A DNA stretch of 12,453 nucleotides. Origin: DATGQT01 sp033720695 (GTDB lineage Bacteria > Bacteroidota > Rhodothermia > Rhodothermales > Rubricoccaceae). The stretch lies in NCBI GenBank assembly GCA_033720695.1, contig JAWWCA010000106.1, positions 1-12,453 on the forward strand, written 5' to 3'. This document shows, in pieces, positions 7,036-12,453 of the stretch (position 1 is its first letter; every line of letters begins with the position of its first letter). The notes beneath the pieces are model-generated. The model worked only from the letters and a program-made list of their open reading frames with translations. It did no database searches and was not told the DNA's origin. The position numbers and the translations under genes are program-made.

Positions 7036-7146
7036 CTGCCGGACGACCTCGACGCGCCGGTTGAGCGCGCGGCGGCCGGCGTCTACACCGCCTGCCTCCG
7101 CGTCGGCGGCGAGACGGCGACGACGCGGGTGACCGTCGTGCGCTGA
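7036..7146 (+). pseudogene. Orphan C-terminal fragment resembling the end of a T9SS-sorted protein
   Basis: Reading 7036-7146 gives LPDDLDAPVERAAAGVYTACLR followed by VGGETATTRVTVVR and TGA, 36 residues. The pattern A-A-G-V-Y-x-x-x-L-R-x-G-G ending in VTVVR and a stop closely matches the last strands of T9SS type A sorting domains; compare SGRYLVRLQASDRVLARSVVVQR at the end of the propeller at 11651. Nearly every codon in this frame ends in G or C (36 of 37), as in real genes of this genome. There is no start codon and no upstream cargo; the frame runs into the DUF1569 gene, whose stop is at 7030. The likely explanation is a decayed remnant left after deletion of the cargo gene. Chance similarity in GC-rich DNA is possible, and the opposite strand also gives a protein-like reading. 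Confidence 0.4.
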
Positions 7147-7213
7147 GACGGGCGACCCGGCGCGAGGCCCGTGAGGCCCGCTACCTTCGGGGTCGAAGCG
7201 TCTCGCCCCGCCC

Positions 7214-7993
7214 ATGTGCGTCCTCTTCTTCGCCTACCGCCGCCACCCGCGCTACCGCCTCGTCTTCGCGGGCAACCGCGACGAGGTCTACGGCCGTCCG
7301 ACCGCGCCCGCCGCGCCGTGGCCGGACTGCCCCGGCGTCGTCGCCGGACGCGACCTCGAGGCGGGCGGGACGTGGCTGGGCGCGCGCGGTGCCGGGCGCT
7401 GGGCCGTCGTCACGAACGTCCGCGACCTCCCCGCGCACCGGCCGGACGCCCGCTCGCGCGGCGAGCTCGTCAGCGACTTCCTCTGCAGCGGCCGCTCCGC
7501 GGCCGAGTACGCCGCCGCGGTGTTCGACGAGCGCGCGGCCTACAACCCGTTCAACCTCCTCGTGGACGACGGCGACGCCCTCCACTACGTCTCGACCCAC
7601 ACCGCCGCCGCTGAGGCGTTGGCGCCCGGCGTCTACGGCCTCTCGAACGCCACGCTCGGCGTCCGGTGGCCGAAGGTGTCCCGGGGTCTCGACGCCTTCG
7701 AGCGGTTGCTGGCGCCCGCGGACCCCAGCCCCGGCGCGCTGCTCGACCTCCTCCACGACGACGCCCGCGCCCCCGATGACCAGCTCCCCGATACGGGCGT
7801 CGGTCTGGACCGGGAGCGGATGCTCTCCTCCGTGTTCATCGCCAGCCCCGATTACGGCACGCGCGCCTCGACGGTGCTCCTCCTCGAAGACGGCGACGCC
7901 GGCCTGTTCGTGGAGCGGACGTACGGGGGGGGCGGGACGCCGGGCGGGACGCGCCAGTACCGGCTGGTGGCCGACGGCGTCAGCGGCGCGTGA
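7214..7993 (+). CDS. NRDE family protein (TANGO2 homologue)
   Basis: 259 residues. The start MCVLFFAY and AGNRDEVYGRPT (19-30, with the name-giving NRDE at 21-24) identify the NRDE/TANGO2 family, as does AGRDLEAGGTWLG (44-56). Cys2 right after the start Met is conserved and has led to proposals of an Ntn-hydrolase-like fold. Further family signatures are TNVRD (67-71), SRGELVSDFL, YNPFNLLV (109-116) and YGLSNATL. Human TANGO2 is linked to metabolic crises and roles in lipid/CoA or heme handling have been proposed; the bacterial role is unsettled. The ATG at 7214 is fixed by the conserved MC. A TACCTT box (7182-7187) lies 32 nt upstream of the ATG and could be a -10 element; no -35 match was seen. 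No Shine-Dalgarno. The last 14 nt overlap the convergent DUF4332-like gene. Confidence 0.92.
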   Translation: MCVLFFAYRRHPRYRLVFAGNRDEVYGRPTAPAAPWPDCPGVVAGRDLEAGGTWLGARGAGRWAVVTNVRDLPAHRPDARSRGELVSDFLCSGRSAAEYAAAVFDERAAYNPFNLLVDDGDALHYVSTHTAAAEALAPGVYGLSNATLGVRWPKVSRGLDAFERLLAPADPSPGALLDLLHDDARAPDDQLPDTGVGLDRERMLSSVFIASPDYGTRASTVLLLEDGDAGLFVERTYGGGGTPGGTRQYRLVADGVSGA

Positions 7994-8285
7994 ACCGGTA
8001 GTAGAGCCGGCGGAGGCCGGGGAAGCGGCCCACGGGGGCAGGGGACGTGACGGCCTGGGTCGAGCGGCGCGCGTGCGCGATCCACGCGGCGACCGTGGCG
8101 ACGGGCGGGGCGTCGCCGACGCGGCGGGCGCTGGCGTTCGCGAGGGCGAGGCGGTGCTGGAGGCGCGGCGCGTCCCACTCCGCCAGATCGGTGAACGTCA
8201 CGACGCCGGCGGCGTCGAGGAGGTCGAGCGCGTCCCGCGTCGGGGCGTGGAGGAGGCGGGGGAGGGCGGTCGTGGCGACGGGCAT
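7980..8285 (-). CDS. Small DUF4332-like helix-hairpin-helix protein
   Basis: 101 residues. Residues about 17-73 (ALDLLDAAGVVTFTDLAEW, then RLQHRLALAN and PPVATVAAWIAHARR) follow the C-terminal repeat of DUF4332, a helix-hairpin-helix-like domain in which LL-x-x-A-G-V is followed by a W-I-x-x-A helix. Normal DUF4332 domains contain two such halves; only one is present here. HhH units often bind nucleic acid or mediate protein contacts, but no function is established for this one. The tail (VTSPAPVGRFPGLRRLYYRFTRR) is basic and aromatic. The ATG at 8285 was chosen because upstream in-frame sequence shows no domain similarity and runs antisense into the sulfotransferase-like gene. The 3' end overlaps the NRDE gene by 14 nt. 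No Shine-Dalgarno. Confidence 0.6.
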   Translation of the reverse strand: MPVATTALPRLLHAPTRDALDLLDAAGVVTFTDLAEWDAPRLQHRLALANASARRVGDAPPVATVAAWIAHARRSTQAVTSPAPVGRFPGLRRLYYRFTRR

Positions 8286-8379
8286 GGCGGGGCGCGTTGG
8301 GTGAGGGGGACGCGGGAGCCGGCGCGGCGACGCCGGGACCGGGCTCGGCGCGATATTGCGGTGCCCGACTGCCCGCCCT

Positions 8380-9180
8380 GTGTCACACCCCTCCGCAGCG
8401 CCCGACTCGCCCCTCCGCATCGCCGTGTGGAGCGGCCCCCGAACCCTCTCGACGGCGCTGATGCGCGCCTGGGAGAACCGCTCCGACACCGCCGTGGTGG
8501 ACGAGCCGCTCTACGCGTTCTACCTCGACCGCACCGGGCGCGACCACCCCGGGCGCGCCGAGATCCTCGGCTCCCAACCCACCGACTGGCGGGTCGTCGT
8601 AGAGACGCTCACGGGGCCGGCTCCGGGCGGGAAGCGGCTCTTCTACCAGAAGCACATGGCGCACCACCTCCTCCCCGAGGTGGACCGCGGCTGGCTCGAT
8701 CACCCCTCGTTCCGCCATGCCTTCCTGCTTCGCGAGCCGCGCGCCCTGCTCGCCTCGCTGGCCCGCGTGACCCCGAACCCTAAGGTTGAGGACACCGGCC
8801 TCCCACAGCAGGTGGAGCTGTTCGAGCGGTTCGCCGACCGCACCGGCGTGCCGCCCCCCGTGTTCGCCGCGCGCGACGTGCTCGCCGACCCGGAGGGGAT
8901 GCTCCGCGCGCTCTGCGCGGCCCTCGGCGTCTCCTTCGACCCCGCCATGCTCCGCTGGCCTCCCGGCCCGCGCCCCACCGACGGCGCCTGGGCTCCGCAC
9001 TGGTACGCGAACGTCGAACGCTCGACGGGCTTCGGGCCGCCCCGCGAGAGTCGCGCGACGGTCCCGGACCACCTGGAGGACGTTCTGGCCGCGTGCGAGG
9101 CGCACCACGCCCGGCTCTACCCTCACCGCCTCGTGCCCCGCCCCGAGGCGCCGGGCCGCCCCGAAGACCCCGACGCCTGA
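8380..9180 (+). CDS. Sulfotransferase-like P-loop protein
   Basis: 266 residues if started at GTG 8380; TTG at 8356 would add eight residues without family similarity. LRIAVWSGPRTLSTALMRAW (residues 12-31) is the sulfotransferase-type P-loop that binds the 5'-phosphosulfate of PAPS, and FRHAFLLREPRALLASLARV is the 3'-phosphate-binding Arg/Ser region. ENRSDTAVVDEPLYAFYL, RLFYQKHMAHHLL and WAPHWYANVERSTGFG are typical of a bacterial/plant sulfotransferase-like group of unknown substrate. No signal peptide or membrane anchor, so cytosolic. The class IV aminotransferase starts 4 nt after the stop, so the two are almost surely co-expressed; I recall plant aminotransferase-like proteins that fuse a related P-loop domain to a class IV domain. 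TATTGC at 8354-8359 could be a -10 element giving a very short leader. No Shine-Dalgarno. Confidence 0.8.
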   Translation: MSHPSAAPDSPLRIAVWSGPRTLSTALMRAWENRSDTAVVDEPLYAFYLDRTGRDHPGRAEILGSQPTDWRVVVETLTGPAPGGKRLFYQKHMAHHLLPEVDRGWLDHPSFRHAFLLREPRALLASLARVTPNPKVEDTGLPQQVELFERFADRTGVPPPVFAARDVLADPEGMLRALCAALGVSFDPAMLRWPPGPRPTDGAWAPHWYANVERSTGFGPPRESRATVPDHLEDVLAACEAHHARLYPHRLVPRPEAPGRPEDPDA

Positions 9181-9184
9181 CCCC

Positions 9185-10099
9185 ATGCTCCAGCAGTACG
9201 ACGAGCGCAACCGCGACCTCCTCGTCAACCTCAACGGCCAGCTCGTGCACCGCGACGCCGCGGGCGTCTCGCCTTTCGACTCGGCTGTGCAGGGCGGCGA
9301 CGCCGTCTGGGAGGGGCTCCGCCTCTACGGCGGCCGCATCTTCCGGCTCGGCGCCCACCTCGACCGCCTCGTCGGCTCGGCGAAGGCGCTGGCCTTCGCC
9401 GAGATCCCCTCCAAGGAGGCGATCCGCCACGAGCTGCGGCGGACGCTGGAGGCCAACGGCATGACCGACGGCGTCCACATCCGCCTCACGCTGACCCGCG
9501 GGGTGAAAGTCACCTCGGGGATGGACCCCCGGCTGAACCAGTCCGGCCCCACCCTGATCGTTCTCGCCGAGTGGAAGGCGCCGGTCTACCGGAAGGACGG
9601 CCTCGCTCTCGCCACCTCCTCCATCCGCCGCTTCCCACCCGACTGCCTCGACCCCAAGATCCACCACGCCAACCTCCTCCAGAGCATCCTCGCCAAGATC
9701 GAGGCCAACGCCGCCGGGGCCGATGCGGCGCTGATGCTCGACCGCGAGGGGTTCATCGCCGAGTGCAACGGGACGCACGTCTTCCTCGTGCAGGAGGGCA
9801 CCGTGATGACGAGCCACACCGACGCCTGCCCCGAGGGCATCACGCGGCAGACCGTCCTCGACCTGTGCGCGCGCGAGGGGATCCCGCACGCCGTCCGCCG
9901 CCTCTCGACGACCGACGCCTACCGCGCCGACGAGGTGTTCTGCACCGGCACGATGGGGGAGCTCGCCGGCGTCGTTCGTCTCGACGGCCGTCCCATCGGG
10001 GAGGGCGCGGTCGGACCGATGACGCGGCGGCTCTCCGACCTCTACGCGGAGGAGACGGCTACGGCGGGCGAGCCCCTCGTCGAGGACGTCGCCGGCTGA
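9185..10099 (+). CDS. Class IV PLP-dependent aminotransferase (branched-chain/D-amino acid transaminase-like)
   Basis: 304 residues, the usual size for fold-type IV transaminases. The catalytic Lys is K158 in LDPKIHHANLLQSILAKIEA, matching the D-x-K-x-x-x-x-x-L segment of D-amino acid transaminase and IlvE. E193 in FIAECNGTHVF contacts the PLP pyridine nitrogen. GITRQTVLDL (218-227) and CTGTMGEL (253-260) bind the PLP phosphate and cofactor. GGDAVWEGLRLYGGRIFRL (38-55 region) is the family's N-terminal strand-turn and FRLGAHLDRLVGSAK its helix. It moves amino groups between an amino acid and a 2-oxo acid; whether the substrate is branched-chain, D-amino or another is not clear. It is separated from the upstream sulfotransferase-like gene by 4 nt. 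The stop is followed by a 196-bp structured gap with no convincing T-tract terminator. Confidence 0.88.
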   Translation: MLQQYDERNRDLLVNLNGQLVHRDAAGVSPFDSAVQGGDAVWEGLRLYGGRIFRLGAHLDRLVGSAKALAFAEIPSKEAIRHELRRTLEANGMTDGVHIRLTLTRGVKVTSGMDPRLNQSGPTLIVLAEWKAPVYRKDGLALATSSIRRFPPDCLDPKIHHANLLQSILAKIEANAAGADAALMLDREGFIAECNGTHVFLVQEGTVMTSHTDACPEGITRQTVLDLCAREGIPHAVRRLSTTDAYRADEVFCTGTMGELAGVVRLDGRPIGEGAVGPMTRRLSDLYAEETATAGEPLVEDVAG

Positions 10100-10131
10100 G
10101 CGCCGCCTGGAGCGGCTGCGGGCCCCTCGAA

Positions 10132-10189
10132 CGGCTGGCCTGGTGCATTCCGGAGTGCCCGGGCCAGTGCCGGGTGGTCAGGCCCGCCG
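10132..10189 (+). promoter_or_regulatory. Possible branched RNA hairpin downstream of the aminotransferase gene
   Basis: CGGC-T-GGCCTG (10132-10142) pairs with CAGGCC-C-GCCG (10179-10189), a 10-bp stem with one T/C mismatch. It encloses two smaller arms: GCATT/AGTGC around a CCGG loop (10145-10158) and CCGG/CCGG around a 7-9 nt loop (about 10159-10173). The result would be a three-way junction. No T-run follows, so a classical intrinsic terminator is unlikely. It may be a Rho-independent-like 3' structure, a leader element of the propeller gene, or chance pairing in GC-rich DNA. Confidence 0.3.
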
Positions 10190-10243
10190 ACTGGTGTGCT
10201 GTATGAGTGCACGAGCCGGAGGCGGCCCGCCGGCCAGGCCAGC
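10134..10243. repeat. 10-bp perfect inverted repeat spanning the intergenic gap
   Basis: GCTGGCCTGG (10134-10143) and its exact reverse complement CCAGGCCAGC (10234-10243) are 90 nt apart in the 196-bp gap before the propeller gene. The left arm is the same segment that forms the outer stem at 10132-10189, so the two pairings exclude one another. The right arm lies about 52 nt upstream of the ATG at 10296. The rest of the gap (10100-10131 and 10244-10295) shows no open frame, recognised promoter or Shine-Dalgarno. Confidence 0.45.
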
Positions 10244-10295
10244 TTTCGCTCGGTTTCCCCTCACACTGCACGTCTACCCATCAACGATCTCAGCC

Positions 10296-11651
10296 ATGCG
10301 CTACGTCTCGCTCTATACGCTGCTCCTCGCGTCGCTGGCGGCGCCCGTGCTCGCCGCCTCCCCCATGTCGCCGGACGACCCCCCGCCCAGCCCCGAGGCC
10401 CGCGCGCCCGAGGCCCCCACGCTCTGGAGCTTCATGCCCAGCCTCAGCACGCGCAACCTCCTCGACGGGGTCGCCGCGGACGGTCGGCTCGCCGTGCTCG
10501 AACGCGCCATCGGCGTCTGGTTCTCGTCCGACGCGGGGCGCACCTGGACCCTCCGCAACGAGGGGATCTCGGTCTACGACGACTACCACACCCTCGTGCT
10601 CGACCGCGACGGGGACGCCTTCCTCGCCACCGGCGACGAGCTCTTCCGCCGCGCGCGGCGGGATCCCGTCTGGGTGCCGCTCGACCTCGGGGTGAAGGGC
10701 GAGCCGCCTTGCTGCAACAACCCCGCCCTCCCCAACCTCGCGCTGGGCGCCGAGGACGAGGTGTACGTCCTCTCGCGCTGGGGCGACGAGGACCAGGTCC
10801 TCCGCTCGGCCGACGACGGCACGACGTGGGCGCCCGTCCACGCCGGCCGCTTCTACACCGGCCTCGCCGCCGACGGCGACGGCCTCGTCATCGCCACCCA
10901 CGTGACGGCGCTCTACCAGGCGTTCATGCTGGTCTCGACGGACCACGGCGCGACGTGGACCGAGCACGAGCTCCCCACCGGCCAGCTCGGCACCCCGATC
11001 CAGGTCTACGTCGCGCCCGACCGGACGCTCTACCTCACGCAGGGCAACTTCTCGCACCATCTCTGGCGCTCTTCCGACCTCGGGGTGACGTGGCGGAGCC
11101 TCGGCGAGATCGGGCTCTACGCCTCGGGACTCAACGACCTCCACTTCGGCTCCGACGGCGCGCTCTACGCCGGCCTCGACGAGGGGCCCTACCGCTCCAC
11201 CGACCGAGGCGAGACGTGGCGGCCTCTCCTGAGCGGCTGGCCGCTCGGCCACGACGGCACGCCGCGGGGCGCCACGTTCTTCGCCGAGATGGACGGGGCG
11301 CTCTACGCCGGGGCCTATTACCGCGGGCTCTACACGACGGCGCCGGTGCCGCAGGCCGCGGCCGCGCCGTCCGCCGAGGCCGAGGGCGGCGCGCTGGCGC
11401 TCGCCTTCCCCAACCCGGCGACGTCCCCGGCGGCCGTCACGTTCGCGCTGCCCGAAGGAGGACACGCCCGGCTGGCCGTCTACGATCTCCTCGGGCGCGA
11501 ACTGGCCGTCCTCACCGACGGGGCCTATGAGGCCGGCACCCACCACGCGCAGCTCGACCCCGCCGGGATCGGGCTGGCGAGCGGGCGCTACCTCGTCCGC
11601 CTCCAGGCCTCAGACCGGGTGCTCGCCCGCTCGGTCGTGGTGCAGCGCTGA
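10296..11651 (+). CDS. Exported Asp-box (BNR) beta-propeller protein with T9SS type A sorting domain
   Basis: 451 residues. A signal peptide (MRYVSLYTLLLASLAAPVLA) is followed by a short Pro-rich linker (22-41). Five Asp-box motifs S-x-D-x-G-x-T-W occur at 77-84, 171-178, 214-221, 259-266 and 301-308, indicating a sialidase/VPS10-like beta-propeller. No catalytic sialidase arginine triad was recognised, so a binding or structural role is as likely as an enzyme. After an Ala-rich linker, residues about 368-451 form a T9SS C-terminal domain: FPNPATSP, then AVYDLLGREL, then LASGRYLVRLQ and a final SVVVQR. The family's cargo is taken through the outer membrane and often anchored on the cell surface. 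Vicinal Cys139-Cys140 are the only cysteines seen. The ATG at 10296 directly precedes the signal peptide. No Shine-Dalgarno; terminator-like hairpin 28 nt after the stop. Confidence 0.88.
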   Translation: MRYVSLYTLLLASLAAPVLAASPMSPDDPPPSPEARAPEAPTLWSFMPSLSTRNLLDGVAADGRLAVLERAIGVWFSSDAGRTWTLRNEGISVYDDYHTLVLDRDGDAFLATGDELFRRARRDPVWVPLDLGVKGEPPCCNNPALPNLALGAEDEVYVLSRWGDEDQVLRSADDGTTWAPVHAGRFYTGLAADGDGLVIATHVTALYQAFMLVSTDHGATWTEHELPTGQLGTPIQVYVAPDRTLYLTQGNFSHHLWRSSDLGVTWRSLGEIGLYASGLNDLHFGSDGALYAGLDEGPYRSTDRGETWRPLLSGWPLGHDGTPRGATFFAEMDGALYAGAYYRGLYTTAPVPQAAAAPSAEAEGGALALAFPNPATSPAAVTFALPEGGHARLAVYDLLGRELAVLTDGAYEAGTHHAQLDPAGIGLASGRYLVRLQASDRVLARSVVVQR

Positions 11652-11679
11652 GGCTGGCACGCGGTGGCGAACCGGATCC

Positions 11680-11704
11680 GGGGGCGTGCGTTCTTGCCGC
11701 CCCC
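11680..11704 (+). terminator. Terminator-like hairpin after the propeller gene
   Basis: GGGGGCG (11680-11686) pairs with CGCCCCC (11698-11704) over an 11-nt loop in which two more G-C pairs can form. The sequence GTTTCATCC follows, only a short T stretch. It lies 28 nt after the propeller stop and 24 nt before the DUF2911 start, so it could end the first transcript or sit in the leader of the second. Confidence 0.4.
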
Positions 11705-11728
11705 GTTTCATCCTCCCCCTCCCCACCG

Positions 11729-12340
11729 ATGACCCACCGCTTCTTTCTCCTCGCCCTCGCCGCGCTCCTCGCCGCCCCCGTCGCCCTCGCCCAGGACCAC
11801 GGCGAGAGGAGCGGCGACGGCATGCACGACGGCGACCACGACGGCATGCACTACGTCGTCCACGGCCGCGCCAACGACGAGGCCCGCGTGAGCCCCAACG
11901 CACTTACCGGTCAGACCATCGGCACCACGAACGTCGTCGTCGCCTACGGGCGGCCGAGCGTGAACGGCCGCACCGTCTTCGGCGACCTCGTGCCTTACGG
12001 CCAGGTGTGGCGCACCGGCGCCAACGAGGCCACGGCCGTTCACCTCTCCGAAGACCTCCACGTCGAGGGCGAGCGGCTGCCGGCCGGCACCTACGCCCTC
12101 TTCACGATCCCGCAGGACGACGGCGCGTGGACCGTGGTCTTCAACCGCGCCGCCGAGCAGTGGGGCGCGTTCAACCACGACCCCAGCCAGGACGCCCTCC
12201 GCGTCGAGGTGACGCCGGAGATGGGCGAGTCCGTCGAGCAGATGTCGTTCTGGTTCGAGGACGTGGACGACGACTCGGCCACGATGGTCCTGGCCTGGGC
12301 CGACGTGATGCTGCCGATCCAGCTGGAGGTCGCCGACTGA
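11729..12340 (+). CDS. Exported DUF2911 protein with an N-terminal DGxH repeat
   Basis: 203 residues. A signal peptide (MTHRFFLLALAALLAAPVALA, cleavage likely before Q22) predicts export. Residues 24-45 hold five His within DGMHDGDHDGMH, three back-to-back DGxH units, a plausible metal-binding linker. The body from about 55 is a clear DUF2911 domain: VVVAYGRPSVNGRTVFGDLV (69-88), PYGQVWRTGANEAT (89-102), LPAGTYALFTIPQ (117-129) and WTVVFNRAAEQWGAF (134-148). DUF2911 is common in Bacteroidota as a secreted or periplasmic beta-rich protein, with no known reaction. Start ATG at 11729 directly precedes the signal peptide; the leader is pyrimidine-rich (TCCTCCCCCTCCCCACCG) with no Shine-Dalgarno. 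It is 77 nt downstream of the propeller gene and may be a separate unit because of the hairpin at 11680-11704. No T9SS sorting domain at its C-terminus. Confidence 0.9.
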   Translation: MTHRFFLLALAALLAAPVALAQDHGERSGDGMHDGDHDGMHYVVHGRANDEARVSPNALTGQTIGTTNVVVAYGRPSVNGRTVFGDLVPYGQVWRTGANEATAVHLSEDLHVEGERLPAGTYALFTIPQDDGAWTVVFNRAAEQWGAFNHDPSQDALRVEVTPEMGESVEQMSFWFEDVDDDSATMVLAWADVMLPIQLEVAD

Positions 12341-12354
12341 CGGGCGCTCCGCGA

Positions 12355-12396
12355 GGACCCCCCGGCGCCCCCGCGGGGAGTTAGGCCGGGGGGCCC
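12355..12396 (+). terminator. Strong GC hairpin after the DUF2911 gene
   Basis: CCCCCCGGC (12358-12366) pairs perfectly with GCCGGGGGG (12385-12393); two further G-C pairs follow beyond one mismatch. The 18-nt loop itself can fold (CCC-CGCG-GGG). It begins 15 nt after the stop. No T-tract follows, so termination efficiency is uncertain, but position and strength suit a 3' end. The remaining bases to 12453 are G/C homopolymer-rich and show no gene. Confidence 0.4.
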
Positions 12397-12453
12397 GGGC
12401 GGTAAGCCGGCTCGGAGGGGGGGGGCCGGGGCGCCCCCGACCGGGCCCCACCA

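Noticed and set aside
8356..8379. Upstream TTG start for the sulfotransferase-like gene
   Set aside because: Adds RCPTARP-like residues without family similarity; the TTG sits within a possible -10 element (TATTGC), so GTG 8380 is preferred.

Overview
This is an ordinary-looking, very GC-rich bacterial chromosomal segment (roughly 70% G+C by eye) carrying thirteen protein genes and almost no spare DNA. Three traits point to the Bacteroidota/Rhodothermota side of the tree. One protein ends in a type IX secretion (T9SS) type A sorting domain. A second T9SS-like C-terminal tail survives as an orphan fragment. Almost no gene has a purine-rich Shine-Dalgarno sequence. The high G+C together with T9SS signals would fit Rhodothermia such as Rubricoccaceae, but that placement is inference. 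No RNA genes, CRISPR arrays, insertion sequences or phage genes were seen.

Layout. Positions 1-2609 (minus strand) hold a truncated secreted M6-like metalloprotease and, upstream of it, a membrane-anchored PlsC-type acyltransferase. Positions 2708-5181 (plus) are a tight three-gene run: an endonuclease/exonuclease/phosphatase-fold protein, a SAM-dependent methyltransferase and a nitrilase-family amidohydrolase. The nitrilase gene shares its last four bases (CTAG) tail-to-tail with an AI-2E-family membrane protein on the minus strand (5178-6368). Positions 6584-7030 encode a DUF1569 (DinB-like) protein, followed by an orphan fragment at 7036-7146 that reads like the end of a T9SS cargo. Positions 7214-7993 encode an NRDE/TANGO2 protein, which overlaps tail-to-tail a short DUF4332-like protein (7980-8285, minus).

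Positions 8380-10099 hold a sulfotransferase-like gene followed after 4 nt by a class IV PLP aminotransferase, probably one functional unit. A structured, non-coding 196-bp gap (10100-10295) precedes an exported Asp-box beta-propeller with a T9SS tail (10296-11651). A DUF2911 exported protein with a DGxH repeat follows (11729-12340). The window ends in extremely G/C-rich, hairpin-prone sequence.

There is no obvious large new system. The points most worth a second look are the nitrilase homologue lacking its catalytic lysine, the sulfotransferase/aminotransferase pair, the mutually exclusive inverted repeats before the propeller gene, and the orphan secretion tail at 7036-7146.
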